The notes under the pieces are model-generated. The model searched no databases and was not told where the DNA came from. It worked only from the letters and a program-made list of their open reading frames with translations. The position numbers were made by a program, and so were the translations under genes. Positions 49,651 to 57,642 of a stretch of DNA of 64,000 bases are shown in pieces. Position 1 is the stretch's first letter. Every line of letters begins with the position of its first letter. Source of the stretch: Chryseobacterium sp. GTDB taxonomy: Bacteria > Bacteroidota > Bacteroidia > Flavobacteriales > Weeksellaceae. The DNA is taken from positions 930,001-994,000 of the forward strand of contig NZ_CP044507.1 of assembly GCF_008831505.1 (NCBI RefSeq), read 5' to 3'.

Positions 49651-50358
49651 ATGTTCGAAGATAAAGTGGCCTATATAACGGGCGGAACCAAAGGTATTGG
49701 TTTCGGTATCGCCGAAGTTTTAATAAAAAACGGAATCAGAGTAGCGGTTTCCGGCAGAAAACAGGAAGATGCTGAAGAGGCGGCGAAAATCCTTTCTGAT
49801 GACGGTACAATGGCATTCGGCATTGCTTCAGACGTTCGGAATTTTGCGGACGAGCAGCAGGCCGTGGCCGAAATCATCAATAAATTCGGCAGACTGGATT
49901 ATGTGATCGCTAATGCGGGTCTGGGAGTATTCAAACCGATAGACCAAATGGAACTGGAGGACTGGAACAGCATGATAGAAACCAATCTGACAGGTATATT
50001 CCACACTCTTAAAGCCTCTGTAGATGAGCTAAAGAAAACGGAAGGCTATTATATTACCATCTCAAGTTTGGCCGGAACCAACTTCTTTGAAAACGGTGCC
50101 GGTTACAACGCTTCAAAATTCGGTGCGGTAGGTTTTACGCAGGCCGCCATGATCGATTTGCGTAAGTACAATATTAAAGTGTCCACCATTATGCCGGGAT
50201 CAGTATCCACCAACTTTAACGGAAACGAACCATCGGAAAAAGATGCCTGGAAGATCCAGCCCAAAGATTTGGGTGAACTCATAATGGATATTCTAAAAAT
50301 GAATCCGCGCACCTTACCGAGTAAGATTGAGATTAGACCCTCTAAACCAAACAGTTAA
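49651..50358 (+). CDS. SDR-family oxidoreductase
   Basis: Classical short-chain dehydrogenase/reductase, 235 residues. The NAD(P) motif is TGGTKGIGFGIAEVL, the structural NAG is in IANAGLGVFK, and the catalytic Ser and Tyr-Lys are in ISSLAG and YNASKFG. It catalyses an NAD(P)H-dependent oxidation or reduction; the substrate cannot be read. A charged residue after the first strand (SGRKQED) suggests NADPH preference, tentatively. A long composite hairpin follows it. Confidence 0.9.
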   Translation: MFEDKVAYITGGTKGIGFGIAEVLIKNGIRVAVSGRKQEDAEEAAKILSDDGTMAFGIASDVRNFADEQQAVAEIINKFGRLDYVIANAGLGVFKPIDQMELEDWNSMIETNLTGIFHTLKASVDELKKTEGYYITISSLAGTNFFENGAGYNASKFGAVGFTQAAMIDLRKYNIKVSTIMPGSVSTNFNGNEPSEKDAWKIQPKDLGELIMDILKMNPRTLPSKIEIRPSKPNS

Positions 50359-50365
50359 TTATGCG

Positions 50366-50415
50366 ATAAATATTATTCCGCATAGTGCTATGCATGCATA
50401 ATATTTATTTTTTTT
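50366..50415 (+). terminator. Composite two-tier hairpin after the SDR gene
   Basis: Outer arms ATAAATATTAT and ATAATATTTAT (11 bp, perfect) enclose an inner hairpin GCATAG-TG-CTATGC, followed by eight T residues. It should act as a terminator of the SDR transcript. Confidence 0.75.
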
Positions 50416-50480
50416 ATCTTAGCCAAAATAAACTTCATAACCAGAGCCCTCAGGTTCTAAATCCATAAATAACTTTCAAC

Positions 50481-51227
50481 ATGAAAATATTAGTGTGTAT
50501 CAGTAGTGTTCCGGATACTACTTCCAAGATTAATTTTACAGCAGACAAGTCCGCGCTGGACAAAAACGGGATCCAGTGGGTAATCAATCCTCTGGACGAG
50601 TTTGCATTAACCAAGGCGGTGAAGCTGCAGGAATCGCAGGGTGCTACGGTAACGGTACTTAATGTAGGTGATGCCGGCACTGAGCCTGTAATCCGCAAAG
50701 CGCTTGCTATTGGTGCAAACGATGCGGTTAGGATTAACGCTGAGCCAAAGGACAGTTTTTCGGTAGCGAAGGAAATAGCTGCTGTTGCTGAAGCGGGTGG
50801 TTACGACCTTATCCTTTGCGGAAGGGAATCCATTGATTATAATGGTGGCGCAGTTCCCGGAATGGTGGCGCAGCTGCTGAAGAGGCCATTCGTGAACGCC
50901 TGCGTTGGTCTGGAAGTGAACGGTGCTGAAGCTCAGGCTGTCCGTGAAATTGAAGGAGGTAAGGAAACTATTTCGGTAAAGTTACCTGCGGTGATTGCCG
51001 GTCAGAAAGGTATGGTAGACGAGAAAGAGCTTATTATACCAAACATGAGAGGTATTATGTCGGCAAGGACAAAACCTTTAAACGTACAGGAAGGTACTTC
51101 TGCTCAGGTAAAAGTACAGGGTGTTTCTTACGATTCCGTACCGCCAAGAGCTGCGGTAAAAATGGTATCACCGGATAATATTGACGAACTTGTAAGACTG
51201 CTGCACGAAGAGGCAAAGGTGATCTAA
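50481..51227 (+). CDS. etfB: Electron transfer flavoprotein beta subunit
   Basis: Beta chain of ETF, which takes electrons from acyl-CoA and other dehydrogenases to the quinone pool; 248 residues. Family features are MKILVCISSVPDTTSKINF, NPLDEFALTKAVKL, and DLILCGRESIDYNGGAVPGMVAQLL, the AMP-binding/recognition region. The alpha subunit gene follows 32 bases later in the same direction, as in nearly all bacteria. It starts 123 bases after the SDR stop, with a near-match -7 box (TATCTTAG) upstream. Confidence 0.96.
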   Translation: MKILVCISSVPDTTSKINFTADKSALDKNGIQWVINPLDEFALTKAVKLQESQGATVTVLNVGDAGTEPVIRKALAIGANDAVRINAEPKDSFSVAKEIAAVAEAGGYDLILCGRESIDYNGGAVPGMVAQLLKRPFVNACVGLEVNGAEAQAVREIEGGKETISVKLPAVIAGQKGMVDEKELIIPNMRGIMSARTKPLNVQEGTSAQVKVQGVSYDSVPPRAAVKMVSPDNIDELVRLLHEEAKVI

Positions 51228-51259
51228 TTCAGAAAAATTAATTTTTAAAAAGATTTAAA

Positions 51260-52207
51260 ATGGCAATATTCGTATATGCAGAAAATATAAACGGAGTTTA
51301 TAAAAAAGCCGCTTTTGAAGCTGTTTCCTACGCTAAAGCTGTAGCTGACCAAATGGGCGATACAGTGACCGCGGTTTCCGTGAACCCGACTGACGCATCA
51401 GATTCATTATATAAATATGGTGCAGATAAAGTCATCAACATAAAAGATGACGGACTTAAGAATTTCAGTGCGCGTGCTTATGCCGAGGCAATGAACGCAG
51501 TGGCAGACGGAAATGTGATTGTATTTCCACACACTACAGATGCTTCTTCGGTAGCACCCATGCTGGCGGTGATGAAAGATTTCTCGCTTATTACCAATGT
51601 ACTTGAGGCTCCGGAAAGCACATCTCCGTTTCAGGTGAAAAGAAAAGCTTTTTCCGGAAAGGGTTACATGCATGCAAAGGCTGAGGGGCAGGGTGTGATA
51701 ATCACTGTTTCCCAGAATGCTTTCGGTGTAAAGGAAAATGCTGTGGCAGGAACCGAGGAAGTAAAAGACCTGACGATTGCAAACGAAGATACTAAGGTTC
51801 TGTCGCACGAACAGAGCTCCGGTAAACTGGACCTAAAAGAAGCTGAAGTTGTAGTATCAGCAGGCCGCGGAATGAAAGGTCCGGAAAACTGGGGAATGAT
51901 TGAGGATCTGGCGAACACTTTGGATGCCGCTACAGCCTGCTCAAAACCAGTGTCCGACATTGGCTGGAGACCTCACTCCGAGCACGTGGGGCAAACCGGT
52001 AAGGCAATTGCGCCTAACCTTTATATCGCTGTAGGGATTTCTGGAGCGATACAGCACTTGGCAGGGGTAAACTCTTCCAAGACGATTGTTGTGATTAATA
52101 GTGATGCAGAAGCGCCTTTCTTCAAATCGGCAGATTATGGAGTAGTGGGCGATGCTTTCCAGATCATTCCTGCGCTTACAGAGAAAATTAAAGCATTGAA
52201 AGGGTAG
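51260..52207 (+). CDS. etfA: Electron transfer flavoprotein alpha subunit
   Basis: FAD-carrying alpha chain of ETF, 315 residues. The N-terminal domain resembles EtfB; the C-terminal FAD domain has VVSAGRGMKGPENWGMIEDLA, CSKPVSDIGWRPHSEHVGQTG and YIAVGISGAIQHLAGV, then INSDAEAPFFKSADYGVVGD. It forms a heterodimer with EtfB. The thiolase at 56.4 kb and the proline dehydrogenase at 61.2 kb fit the same oxidative metabolism. A terminator ends the operon. Confidence 0.96.
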   Translation: MAIFVYAENINGVYKKAAFEAVSYAKAVADQMGDTVTAVSVNPTDASDSLYKYGADKVINIKDDGLKNFSARAYAEAMNAVADGNVIVFPHTTDASSVAPMLAVMKDFSLITNVLEAPESTSPFQVKRKAFSGKGYMHAKAEGQGVIITVSQNAFGVKENAVAGTEEVKDLTIANEDTKVLSHEQSSGKLDLKEAEVVVSAGRGMKGPENWGMIEDLANTLDAATACSKPVSDIGWRPHSEHVGQTGKAIAPNLYIAVGISGAIQHLAGVNSSKTIVVINSDAEAPFFKSADYGVVGDAFQIIPALTEKIKALKG

Positions 52208-52229
52208 ATTAAACCCTTCTTACAGACAG

Positions 52230-52255
52230 AGTCCGGCTGAGTCCGGACTTTTTTA
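52230..52255 (+). terminator. Terminator after etfBA
   Basis: AGTCCGG and CCGGACT arms around a 6-base loop, then T residues. Confidence 0.85.
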
Positions 52256-52301
52256 TTTGTTGGCCTGAAACCAAAGTTTCAGAATGAATACTAAATTTAA
52301 T

Positions 52302-52309
52302 TATATTTG
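52302..52309 (+). promoter_or_regulatory. -7 box of the bifunctional-nuclease gene
   Basis: TATATTTG, an exact match, ends 5 bases before the ATG at 52315; nearly leaderless. It decides the start in favour of 52315 over an in-frame GTG at 52309. Confidence 0.6.
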
Positions 52310-52314
52310 TGCTT

Positions 52315-52911
52315 ATGGATTTAAAGCAACTCGTCATACGCGGAATTTCATACAGCCAGACCCAGTCTGGGGCCTATGCGCTGCTGCTGGAGCATGAAGA
52401 AACCAATGTGAAACTTCCGGTGGTGATTGGAAATTTTGAGGCACAGTCCATCTCTTTGGGTCTTGAGAAGGACATTCATCCGCCCCGACCTTTAACGCAT
52501 GACCTGTTCGCCAAGTTTATAACAGACACAAAGCATTCTATTGCTTCCGTCATCATCTATCAGATTGTAGACGGTGTTTTCTTTTCAAATATAAATCTTC
52601 TGAATGAAGAAACGGGGCAGGCCGTGGTCCTGGATGCCCGAACTTCAGATGCCGTAGCTATGGCCGTACGTTTTGATGCGCCTATATTTACAACTGAAGA
52701 GGTTCTTAGTGAAGCCGGAATCCTGCTTGAAATAGAAGAAAAGCAGTCCGAAGATCCCGAATTCAGTGATTTGGTGGCCGATCAGTCGCTGAGCTCACTC
52801 TCTATGGATGACCTTCAGAAACTGCTGGAAGATGCGGTGAAGGATGAGGATTTTGATACCGCCATGGAAATTCAGGAGGAGATCAAGAGGAGGAAAAAGA
52901 AAATTGAATAA
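52315..52911 (+). CDS. Bifunctional nuclease-family protein (DUF151) with UVR motif
   Basis: 198-residue cytoplasmic protein of the BFN/DUF151 family. The core is LPVVIGNFEAQSISLGLEK and RPLTHDLFAKFI, then VLDARTSDAVAMAVRFDAPIFTTEEVL, closely following the family. The C-terminal helices MDDLQKLLEDAVKDEDFDTA resemble the UVR domain seen in UvrB/UvrC. In plants and Thermotoga relatives nuclease activity has been described; the biological role here is not known. The MFS gene starts 13 bases after the stop, so they form an operon. Confidence 0.88.
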   Translation: MDLKQLVIRGISYSQTQSGAYALLLEHEETNVKLPVVIGNFEAQSISLGLEKDIHPPRPLTHDLFAKFITDTKHSIASVIIYQIVDGVFFSNINLLNEETGQAVVLDARTSDAVAMAVRFDAPIFTTEEVLSEAGILLEIEEKQSEDPEFSDLVADQSLSSLSMDDLQKLLEDAVKDEDFDTAMEIQEEIKRRKKKIE

Positions 52912-52924
52912 TCATACTATTTTT

Positions 52925-54184
52925 ATGAATTTAAAATTAAGACTCACCGTCCTGAGTTTTCTGCAGTTTTTTGTGTGGGGAGCCTGGCTTATCACCATTG
53001 GTGTGTACTGGTTTGGTACAAAACAGTGGGGTGGCGAAGAATTCGGAAAAGTTTTTGCCACTTTGGGAATTGCCTCCATCATCATGCCGGCGTTAACCGG
53101 AATTATTGCAGACCGCTGGATGAATGCTGAAAGGCTATACGGAATTCTGCATATCCTTTACGGCATCACCCTGTTTTTCCTGCCTCAGATAACAACACCG
53201 GATCAATTCTTCTGGGTTATGTTATTGGCAATGATGTTTTATATGCCCACGATTTCACTTTCGAACTCAATTGCATACTATATTCTGAAGAACAATAATT
53301 ATGATGTGGTAAAGGTGTTTCCGCCTATCCGTGTGTGGGGGACCATTGGTTTTATTGTGGCTATGTGGATCACCAACCTTTCGGGTAATAAGGATTCAGG
53401 AAACCAGTTCTATATTGCTGCTGTTTTTGCAGTCCTACTGGGAATTTATGCATTTACCCTGCCTAAGTGCCCGCCACAGAACTTAATCTCAAAAGACGCT
53501 TCGCTGTCTGAAAAGTTGGGACTCAATGCCTTTTCGCTGCTGAAGGATTATAAAATGGCCCTTTTCTTCCTGTTTTCACTGTTCCTGGGTGCCGCGCTGC
53601 AACTTACCAATATGTATGGAGACACCTACCTGTCGGATTTTGGGAAAATCCCGGAATATGCGGACAGTTTTGTAGTGAAAAGATCCACGCTGATCATGTC
53701 GATTTCGCAGATATCCGAAACTCTTTTCATTCTTGCGATTCCATTTTTCCTGAAACGGTTCGGTATCAAAAATGTAATGCTGTTCTCAATGTTTGCCTGG
53801 GTGCTTCGTTTTGGTCTGTTTGCCTATGGTGTTCCGGTAGGTTTCGGTTTGGGGCTTATTATCCTTTCATGCATCGTTTACGGTATGGCCTTCGATTTCT
53901 TTAATATTTCAGGGTCACTTTTTGTAGAAACCACTACTGATTATAAGATCCGTTCATCTGCACAGGGACTTTTTATGATGATGACGAACGGCTTTGGAGC
54001 TATAATGGGCAGTTTGGTAAGTGGCTGGATGATCCAGAAATATTTTACCTACCCGGACGGTGGCAAAATGTGGCATGAGATCTGGCTTGCATTCGCACTT
54101 TACTCACTCGTAGTGGCCATTCTCTTTGCCGTATTTTTCAAGCATAAACATAACCCAGAAGCGCTGGGCGCTGTAAAACACTAA
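52925..54184 (+). CDS. Nucleoside:H+ symporter-type MFS transporter (NupG-like)
   Basis: About 12-helix major facilitator of 419 residues, related to the nucleoside permeases NupG/XapB. Typical stretches are FFVWGAWLITIGVYW near the start, RLYGILHILYGITLFFLP, RVWGTIGFIVAMW in the middle and GLFMMMTNGFGAIMGS near the end. The start ATG at 52925 removes 27 odd residues of the longer frame that overlap the previous gene. Substrate by family: nucleosides taken up with protons. It would feed salvage kinases such as udk and dNK elsewhere in the window. The next gene follows 19 bases later. Confidence 0.82.
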   Translation: MNLKLRLTVLSFLQFFVWGAWLITIGVYWFGTKQWGGEEFGKVFATLGIASIIMPALTGIIADRWMNAERLYGILHILYGITLFFLPQITTPDQFFWVMLLAMMFYMPTISLSNSIAYYILKNNNYDVVKVFPPIRVWGTIGFIVAMWITNLSGNKDSGNQFYIAAVFAVLLGIYAFTLPKCPPQNLISKDASLSEKLGLNAFSLLKDYKMALFFLFSLFLGAALQLTNMYGDTYLSDFGKIPEYADSFVVKRSTLIMSISQISETLFILAIPFFLKRFGIKNVMLFSMFAWVLRFGLFAYGVPVGFGLGLIILSCIVYGMAFDFFNISGSLFVETTTDYKIRSSAQGLFMMMTNGFGAIMGSLVSGWMIQKYFTYPDGGKMWHEIWLAFALYSLVVAILFAVFFKHKHNPEALGAVKH

Positions 54185-54203
54185 ACCTGAAAAACACATA
54201 ATC

Positions 54204-54989
54204 ATGATGAAACTTAAATTAACAGCACTCACACTGATGCTGGTTTCCGGTCTGTCCTTCGCCCAAAAAGTGAAATACAGTAAGGAAGAAATCAAGGAGA
54301 TGGACAACTACATGTTCGGGGAAATGTTCACCGGATTCTCGCCAAAAAAGGAAACACGGATCATTTTAAAAGATGCCGGGAATGTAAAGGGAAACGCCCG
54401 CGATATGGACCGCAAAAAAGGCCAGATCTATTCCGTAAAGATCAGAAATACTGCTACCGGTAAAGATGAAACTTATAAGGCAGAGGATATTGCGGAGATG
54501 TACCTGCCTGTTTCCGGTTTTGAAAAAGGGATGCGTACAGCCAACTATTTCAACAAGATCAGTAACTGGAGCAGGAAAAGCCCTTCGAAAATAACAGAGA
54601 AAGATGAGGTTTATCTGCGTAACCAGACTGTTTCCCTGAAAAATAAAAAAGCTGAAAAGGAATACCTGATGCAGCTTATCAACCCCGATTTCAGCAGCAT
54701 TATTGAGGTTTATGCAGATCCTGTGGCCTCAGAAACTACCGGTGTATCTTTTTCTATGGGACCAATCAGCAGCCCTCAGGTAGGCGGCGGAGTAACCAAA
54801 TCATTTTATGTGAGAAAAGGTGACCGTGTGATCTGGCTGAAGAAAGCGGATTTTGAAGAGCATTACAATTTCCTCTTTGGCGATAACAAAGAATTTATGG
54901 CAAAGTATCCTGCAGAATCAGTGAAGTGGGACTATTTCAGCTGGCTGGTATTCCAGTATACAAAAATGACCGAAGAAGCCAAAGGCTGA
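54204..54989 (+). CDS. Exported protein of unknown function
   Basis: 261 residues with a signal peptide ending SGLSFAQK (Gln +1). I do not recognise the family. The mature protein is mixed, with many Lys/Glu and short beta-like blocks (GQIYSVKIRNTATGKDETYKA, IIEVYADPVASETTG). The YFN/WSRK stretch in the middle and repeated charged segments give no enzyme motif. It lies 19 bases after the MFS transporter and may be co-transcribed; it ends with a terminator. Function unknown; periplasmic or secreted. Confidence 0.78.
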   Translation: MMKLKLTALTLMLVSGLSFAQKVKYSKEEIKEMDNYMFGEMFTGFSPKKETRIILKDAGNVKGNARDMDRKKGQIYSVKIRNTATGKDETYKAEDIAEMYLPVSGFEKGMRTANYFNKISNWSRKSPSKITEKDEVYLRNQTVSLKNKKAEKEYLMQLINPDFSSIIEVYADPVASETTGVSFSMGPISSPQVGGGVTKSFYVRKGDRVIWLKKADFEEHYNFLFGDNKEFMAKYPAESVKWDYFSWLVFQYTKMTEEAKG

Positions 54990-55013
54990 ATCTCTTCCTG
55001 AAATTCTTTATTG

Positions 55014-55041
55014 AAAACACGCTTACACAGGTGTGTTTTTT
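55014..55041 (+). terminator. Terminator after the exported unknown
   Basis: AAAACAC and GTGTTTT arms around a loop with GTGT, then T residues. Confidence 0.65.
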
Positions 55042-55159
55042 CAATATAGAGTTAAGACAAATAATGGGCAGATAACTTTTTGCCGGTGGATGAGTGTGTT
55101 TATATCCTTAAGCACAACTTTAAATAAGTAACATAAACTAAAAAACAATAATAACCACG

Positions 55160-56245
55160 ATGAACACAAGAATTTTACTTTCGGGAATAGCGCTGTCAGT
55201 TTCTGCGGTGCTGTTTGCTCAGGAAACTCCAACGCTCGGTCAAAAGATGAAAGAGCATGCGGCTAATGTAGACAGTATAGTTGCAGCCGAAAAGATGAAA
55301 ATGAATGCCGAGTTTAACAGTTTGGATTCAGAATATAAGGAAGGCAAAATTACTGAAGCTGAAAAGCAGAAAACCCGTAAGGAAATTGCGGACCGCTATG
55401 AGCAGAGCCTTCGCGAAAAAGTGAATGCCGAAAGGGAAGCATTGGATGAGATTACTGACGATGTTTTAGCTTCTGCAATGCAAAATTCAGACACTGATCA
55501 AGAGTCCGAAACTTCAGAAGTTAGTGTGAGTGTAAAACATGCAACTAAAAAAAGTAAACATCCAAGAGATTTACTGAACAGTTCTGATCTGGCTGTAAGC
55601 ATTGGTATACCCACCTTAACCAACAGCGATGCCCCGTTTAATTTTTTTAATGATGAATCTGAGGTTCGCCTGGGACAGAGCATTTCCTGGAATTTTGTGC
55701 TGCGCCGTGAGAATCAGTTAGGAAATTATAAAAGCCCTTTGTTCATCAACTATGGTTTAGGTTTCAGGGAAGACATTTACGATCTGGGCCCGGATCGCGT
55801 GTTCGCACAGACCGAAGACTATCTTTACATCGCTCCATTTGAAGCTGGAAAAATAAAATACTCCAATTTAGCCGTTGATTATATTGAAGTTCCTGTGGGC
55901 GTCAACTTTGTATTAAATCCCAAGTACCTGGAGCACGAAGGTACAGAATATCTGGACGCAACAAAGAGCCAATTCCGTGTGGGTCTGGGCATTTACGGAG
56001 GAGTCAAAGTTGGCAACCGGATCAAATACCGGTATTCCTCCGATGTCAGTAACAAAATTGTGGTACAGGAAAGAGTGACTGACGGTGTGAGCCCATTTCT
56101 TTTCGGCGGTAAATTCAGTCTCGGTTACGGCGGTATTCATCTGTTCTTAAAGAAGGATTTTACGCCCATTTTTGAAAAAGACACACAGCTTAATAACAAA
56201 TTCGGTCTTCAGGTTGGTGTGGAATTCGTGAATATCACACTTTAA
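55160..56245 (+). CDS. Exported coiled-coil plus outer-membrane-barrel-like protein
   Basis: 361 residues. Signal peptide ending VLFAQE (Gln +1). Residues about 25-115 form a charged helical segment (LDSEYKEGKITEAEKQKTRKE recalls a SHOCT-like repeat), then a linker, and from about 145 to the end a beta-rich region with alternating patterns and a C-terminal GLQVGVEFVNITL, typical of Bacteroidota outer-membrane beta-barrels (PorT/OmpA-like). No known name. The helical part may reach into the periplasm to contact other proteins; inference only. Confidence 0.75.
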   Translation: MNTRILLSGIALSVSAVLFAQETPTLGQKMKEHAANVDSIVAAEKMKMNAEFNSLDSEYKEGKITEAEKQKTRKEIADRYEQSLREKVNAEREALDEITDDVLASAMQNSDTDQESETSEVSVSVKHATKKSKHPRDLLNSSDLAVSIGIPTLTNSDAPFNFFNDESEVRLGQSISWNFVLRRENQLGNYKSPLFINYGLGFREDIYDLGPDRVFAQTEDYLYIAPFEAGKIKYSNLAVDYIEVPVGVNFVLNPKYLEHEGTEYLDATKSQFRVGLGIYGGVKVGNRIKYRYSSDVSNKIVVQERVTDGVSPFLFGGKFSLGYGGIHLFLKKDFTPIFEKDTQLNNKFGLQVGVEFVNITL

Positions 56246-56264
56246 CCGGCCGTTTAAACTCATG

Positions 56265-56296
56265 AAAAACACACTCCGGACGAGTGTGTTTTTTTT
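56265..56296 (+). terminator. Terminator after the barrel-like gene
   Basis: A perfect 12-bp stem with loop CGGAC and a T run. Confidence 0.88.
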
Positions 56297-56366
56297 CGTA
56301 ATTTGCGGCTTCTTAAAATCAATAAAATGGCTGTCTTTACTGCCGTCAATCAAATAATTTAACAAA

Positions 56367-57548
56367 ATGAAAGAAGTATTCATCGTATCTGCTGCAAGAA
56401 CACCAATCGGAAGTTTTATGGGAAGCCTTTCCACGGTTCCGGCTCCAAAACTTGGTGCTGCAGCAATCAAAGGAACATTGGATAAGATTAACCTGGATCC
56501 AAAGCAGGTTCAGGAAGTATATATGGGTAATGTGCTGCAGGCCGGCGAAGGTCAGGCACCTGCACGTCAGGCGGCTTTGGGGGCTGGACTTTCCAACGAA
56601 ACCCCTTCAACAACCATCAATAAAGTTTGCGCTTCCGGTATGAAAGCTGTAATGATGGGTGCGCAGTCCATTAAAGCCGGCGATCAGGACATTATTGTTG
56701 CCGGTGGTATGGAGAATATGTCAGCAGTTCCTCATTATTTTAATGCCAGGAATGCAACTAAACTGGGCGATGTAAAGATGCAGGACGGTATGGTACTGGA
56801 TGGGCTTACCGACGTGTACAACAAAGTACATATGGGTGTTTGTGCAGAAAAATGTGCTGCAGAACATCAGTTTTCGCGCGAAGATCAGGACAATTTTGCG
56901 GTTCAGTCCTACAAGCGTTCCGCACAGGCCTGGGCCGACGGCAAATTCAGTGATGAAGTGGTTCCTGTGGAGATCCCGCAAAGAAAAGGAGAGCCTGTTA
57001 TCTTTGCTGAGGACGAAGAATATAAATCGGTAAATTTCGACCGAATCGCCACTTTGCCAACGGTTTTCCAGAAAGAGAACGGTACAGTAACAGCAGCTAA
57101 TGCTTCAACACTTAATGATGGTGCTTCCGCACTTATCCTGATGTCCGGTGAGAAGATGAATGAGCTGGGGCTTAAGCCTCTGGCTAAAATCGTTTCTTAC
57201 GCTGACGCTGCCCAAGAGCCTGAATGGTTTACCACTGCACCGGCAAAAGCCCTTCCCGTGGCCCTAAAGAAAGCAGGTCTGGAGGTATCGGATATTGATT
57301 TCTTCGAATTTAACGAGGCATTCTCCGTAGTAGGACTTGCCAACAATAAAATCCTGGGACTGGATGAAGCTAAGGTGAATGTAAACGGTGGTGCCGTATC
57401 TTTGGGTCACCCACTGGGAAGTTCAGGTTCCAGAATCATCGTGACACTGATTAATGTTCTGAAGCAAAACGGTGGTAAGTACGGTGCTGCAGCTATCTGT
57501 AACGGTGGCGGTGGAGCATCAGCTATCGTTATCGAAAACATGCAGTAA
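56367..57548 (+). CDS. Acetyl-CoA C-acetyltransferase (thiolase)
   Basis: Thiolase of 393 residues that condenses or cleaves acetyl-CoA/acetoacetyl-CoA (or longer acyl-CoA). The acyl-enzyme Cys88 is in [11 protein letters not shown], the His in [10 protein letters not shown], and the second Cys in [11 protein letters not shown]. The HPLG and NEAF motifs (EFNEAFSVV) complete the active site. It could act in beta-oxidation, with etfBA nearby, or start the mevalonate pathway, whose kinase is at 59.2 kb. Both uses are plausible; sequence alone does not decide. Confidence 0.95.
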   Translation: MKEVFIVSAARTPIGSFMGSLSTVPAPKLGAAAIKGTLDKINLDPKQVQEVYMGNVLQAGEGQAPARQAALGAGLSNETPSTTINKVCASGMKAVMMGAQSIKAGDQDIIVAGGMENMSAVPHYFNARNATKLGDVKMQDGMVLDGLTDVYNKVHMGVCAEKCAAEHQFSREDQDNFAVQSYKRSAQAWADGKFSDEVVPVEIPQRKGEPVIFAEDEEYKSVNFDRIATLPTVFQKENGTVTAANASTLNDGASALILMSGEKMNELGLKPLAKIVSYADAAQEPEWFTTAPAKALPVALKKAGLEVSDIDFFEFNEAFSVVGLANNKILGLDEAKVNVNGGAVSLGHPLGSSGSRIIVTLINVLKQNGGKYGAAAICNGGGGASAIVIENMQ

Positions 57549-57571
57549 GAGGCACTTTAAATTTCATTAAA

Positions 57572-57612
57572 CCATTAAGAAATACAGTTAATTTAAACCG
57601 TATTCTTAATGG
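57572..57612 (+). terminator. Terminator after the thiolase, overlapping the next promoter region
   Basis: Arms CCATTAAGAAATAC and GTATTCTTAATGG pair with one bulged A. The T-rich tail that follows contains the -7 box of the MFS gene. Confidence 0.7.
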
Positions 57613-57618
57613 TTTCTT

Positions 57619-57626
57619 TATTTTTG
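57619..57626 (+). promoter_or_regulatory. -7 box of the UMF1-type MFS gene
   Basis: TATTTTTG, an exact match, 16 bases before the ATG at 57643; it doubles as the U tract of the preceding terminator. Confidence 0.5.
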
Positions 57627-57642
57627 TTAATATTTCATCTCC

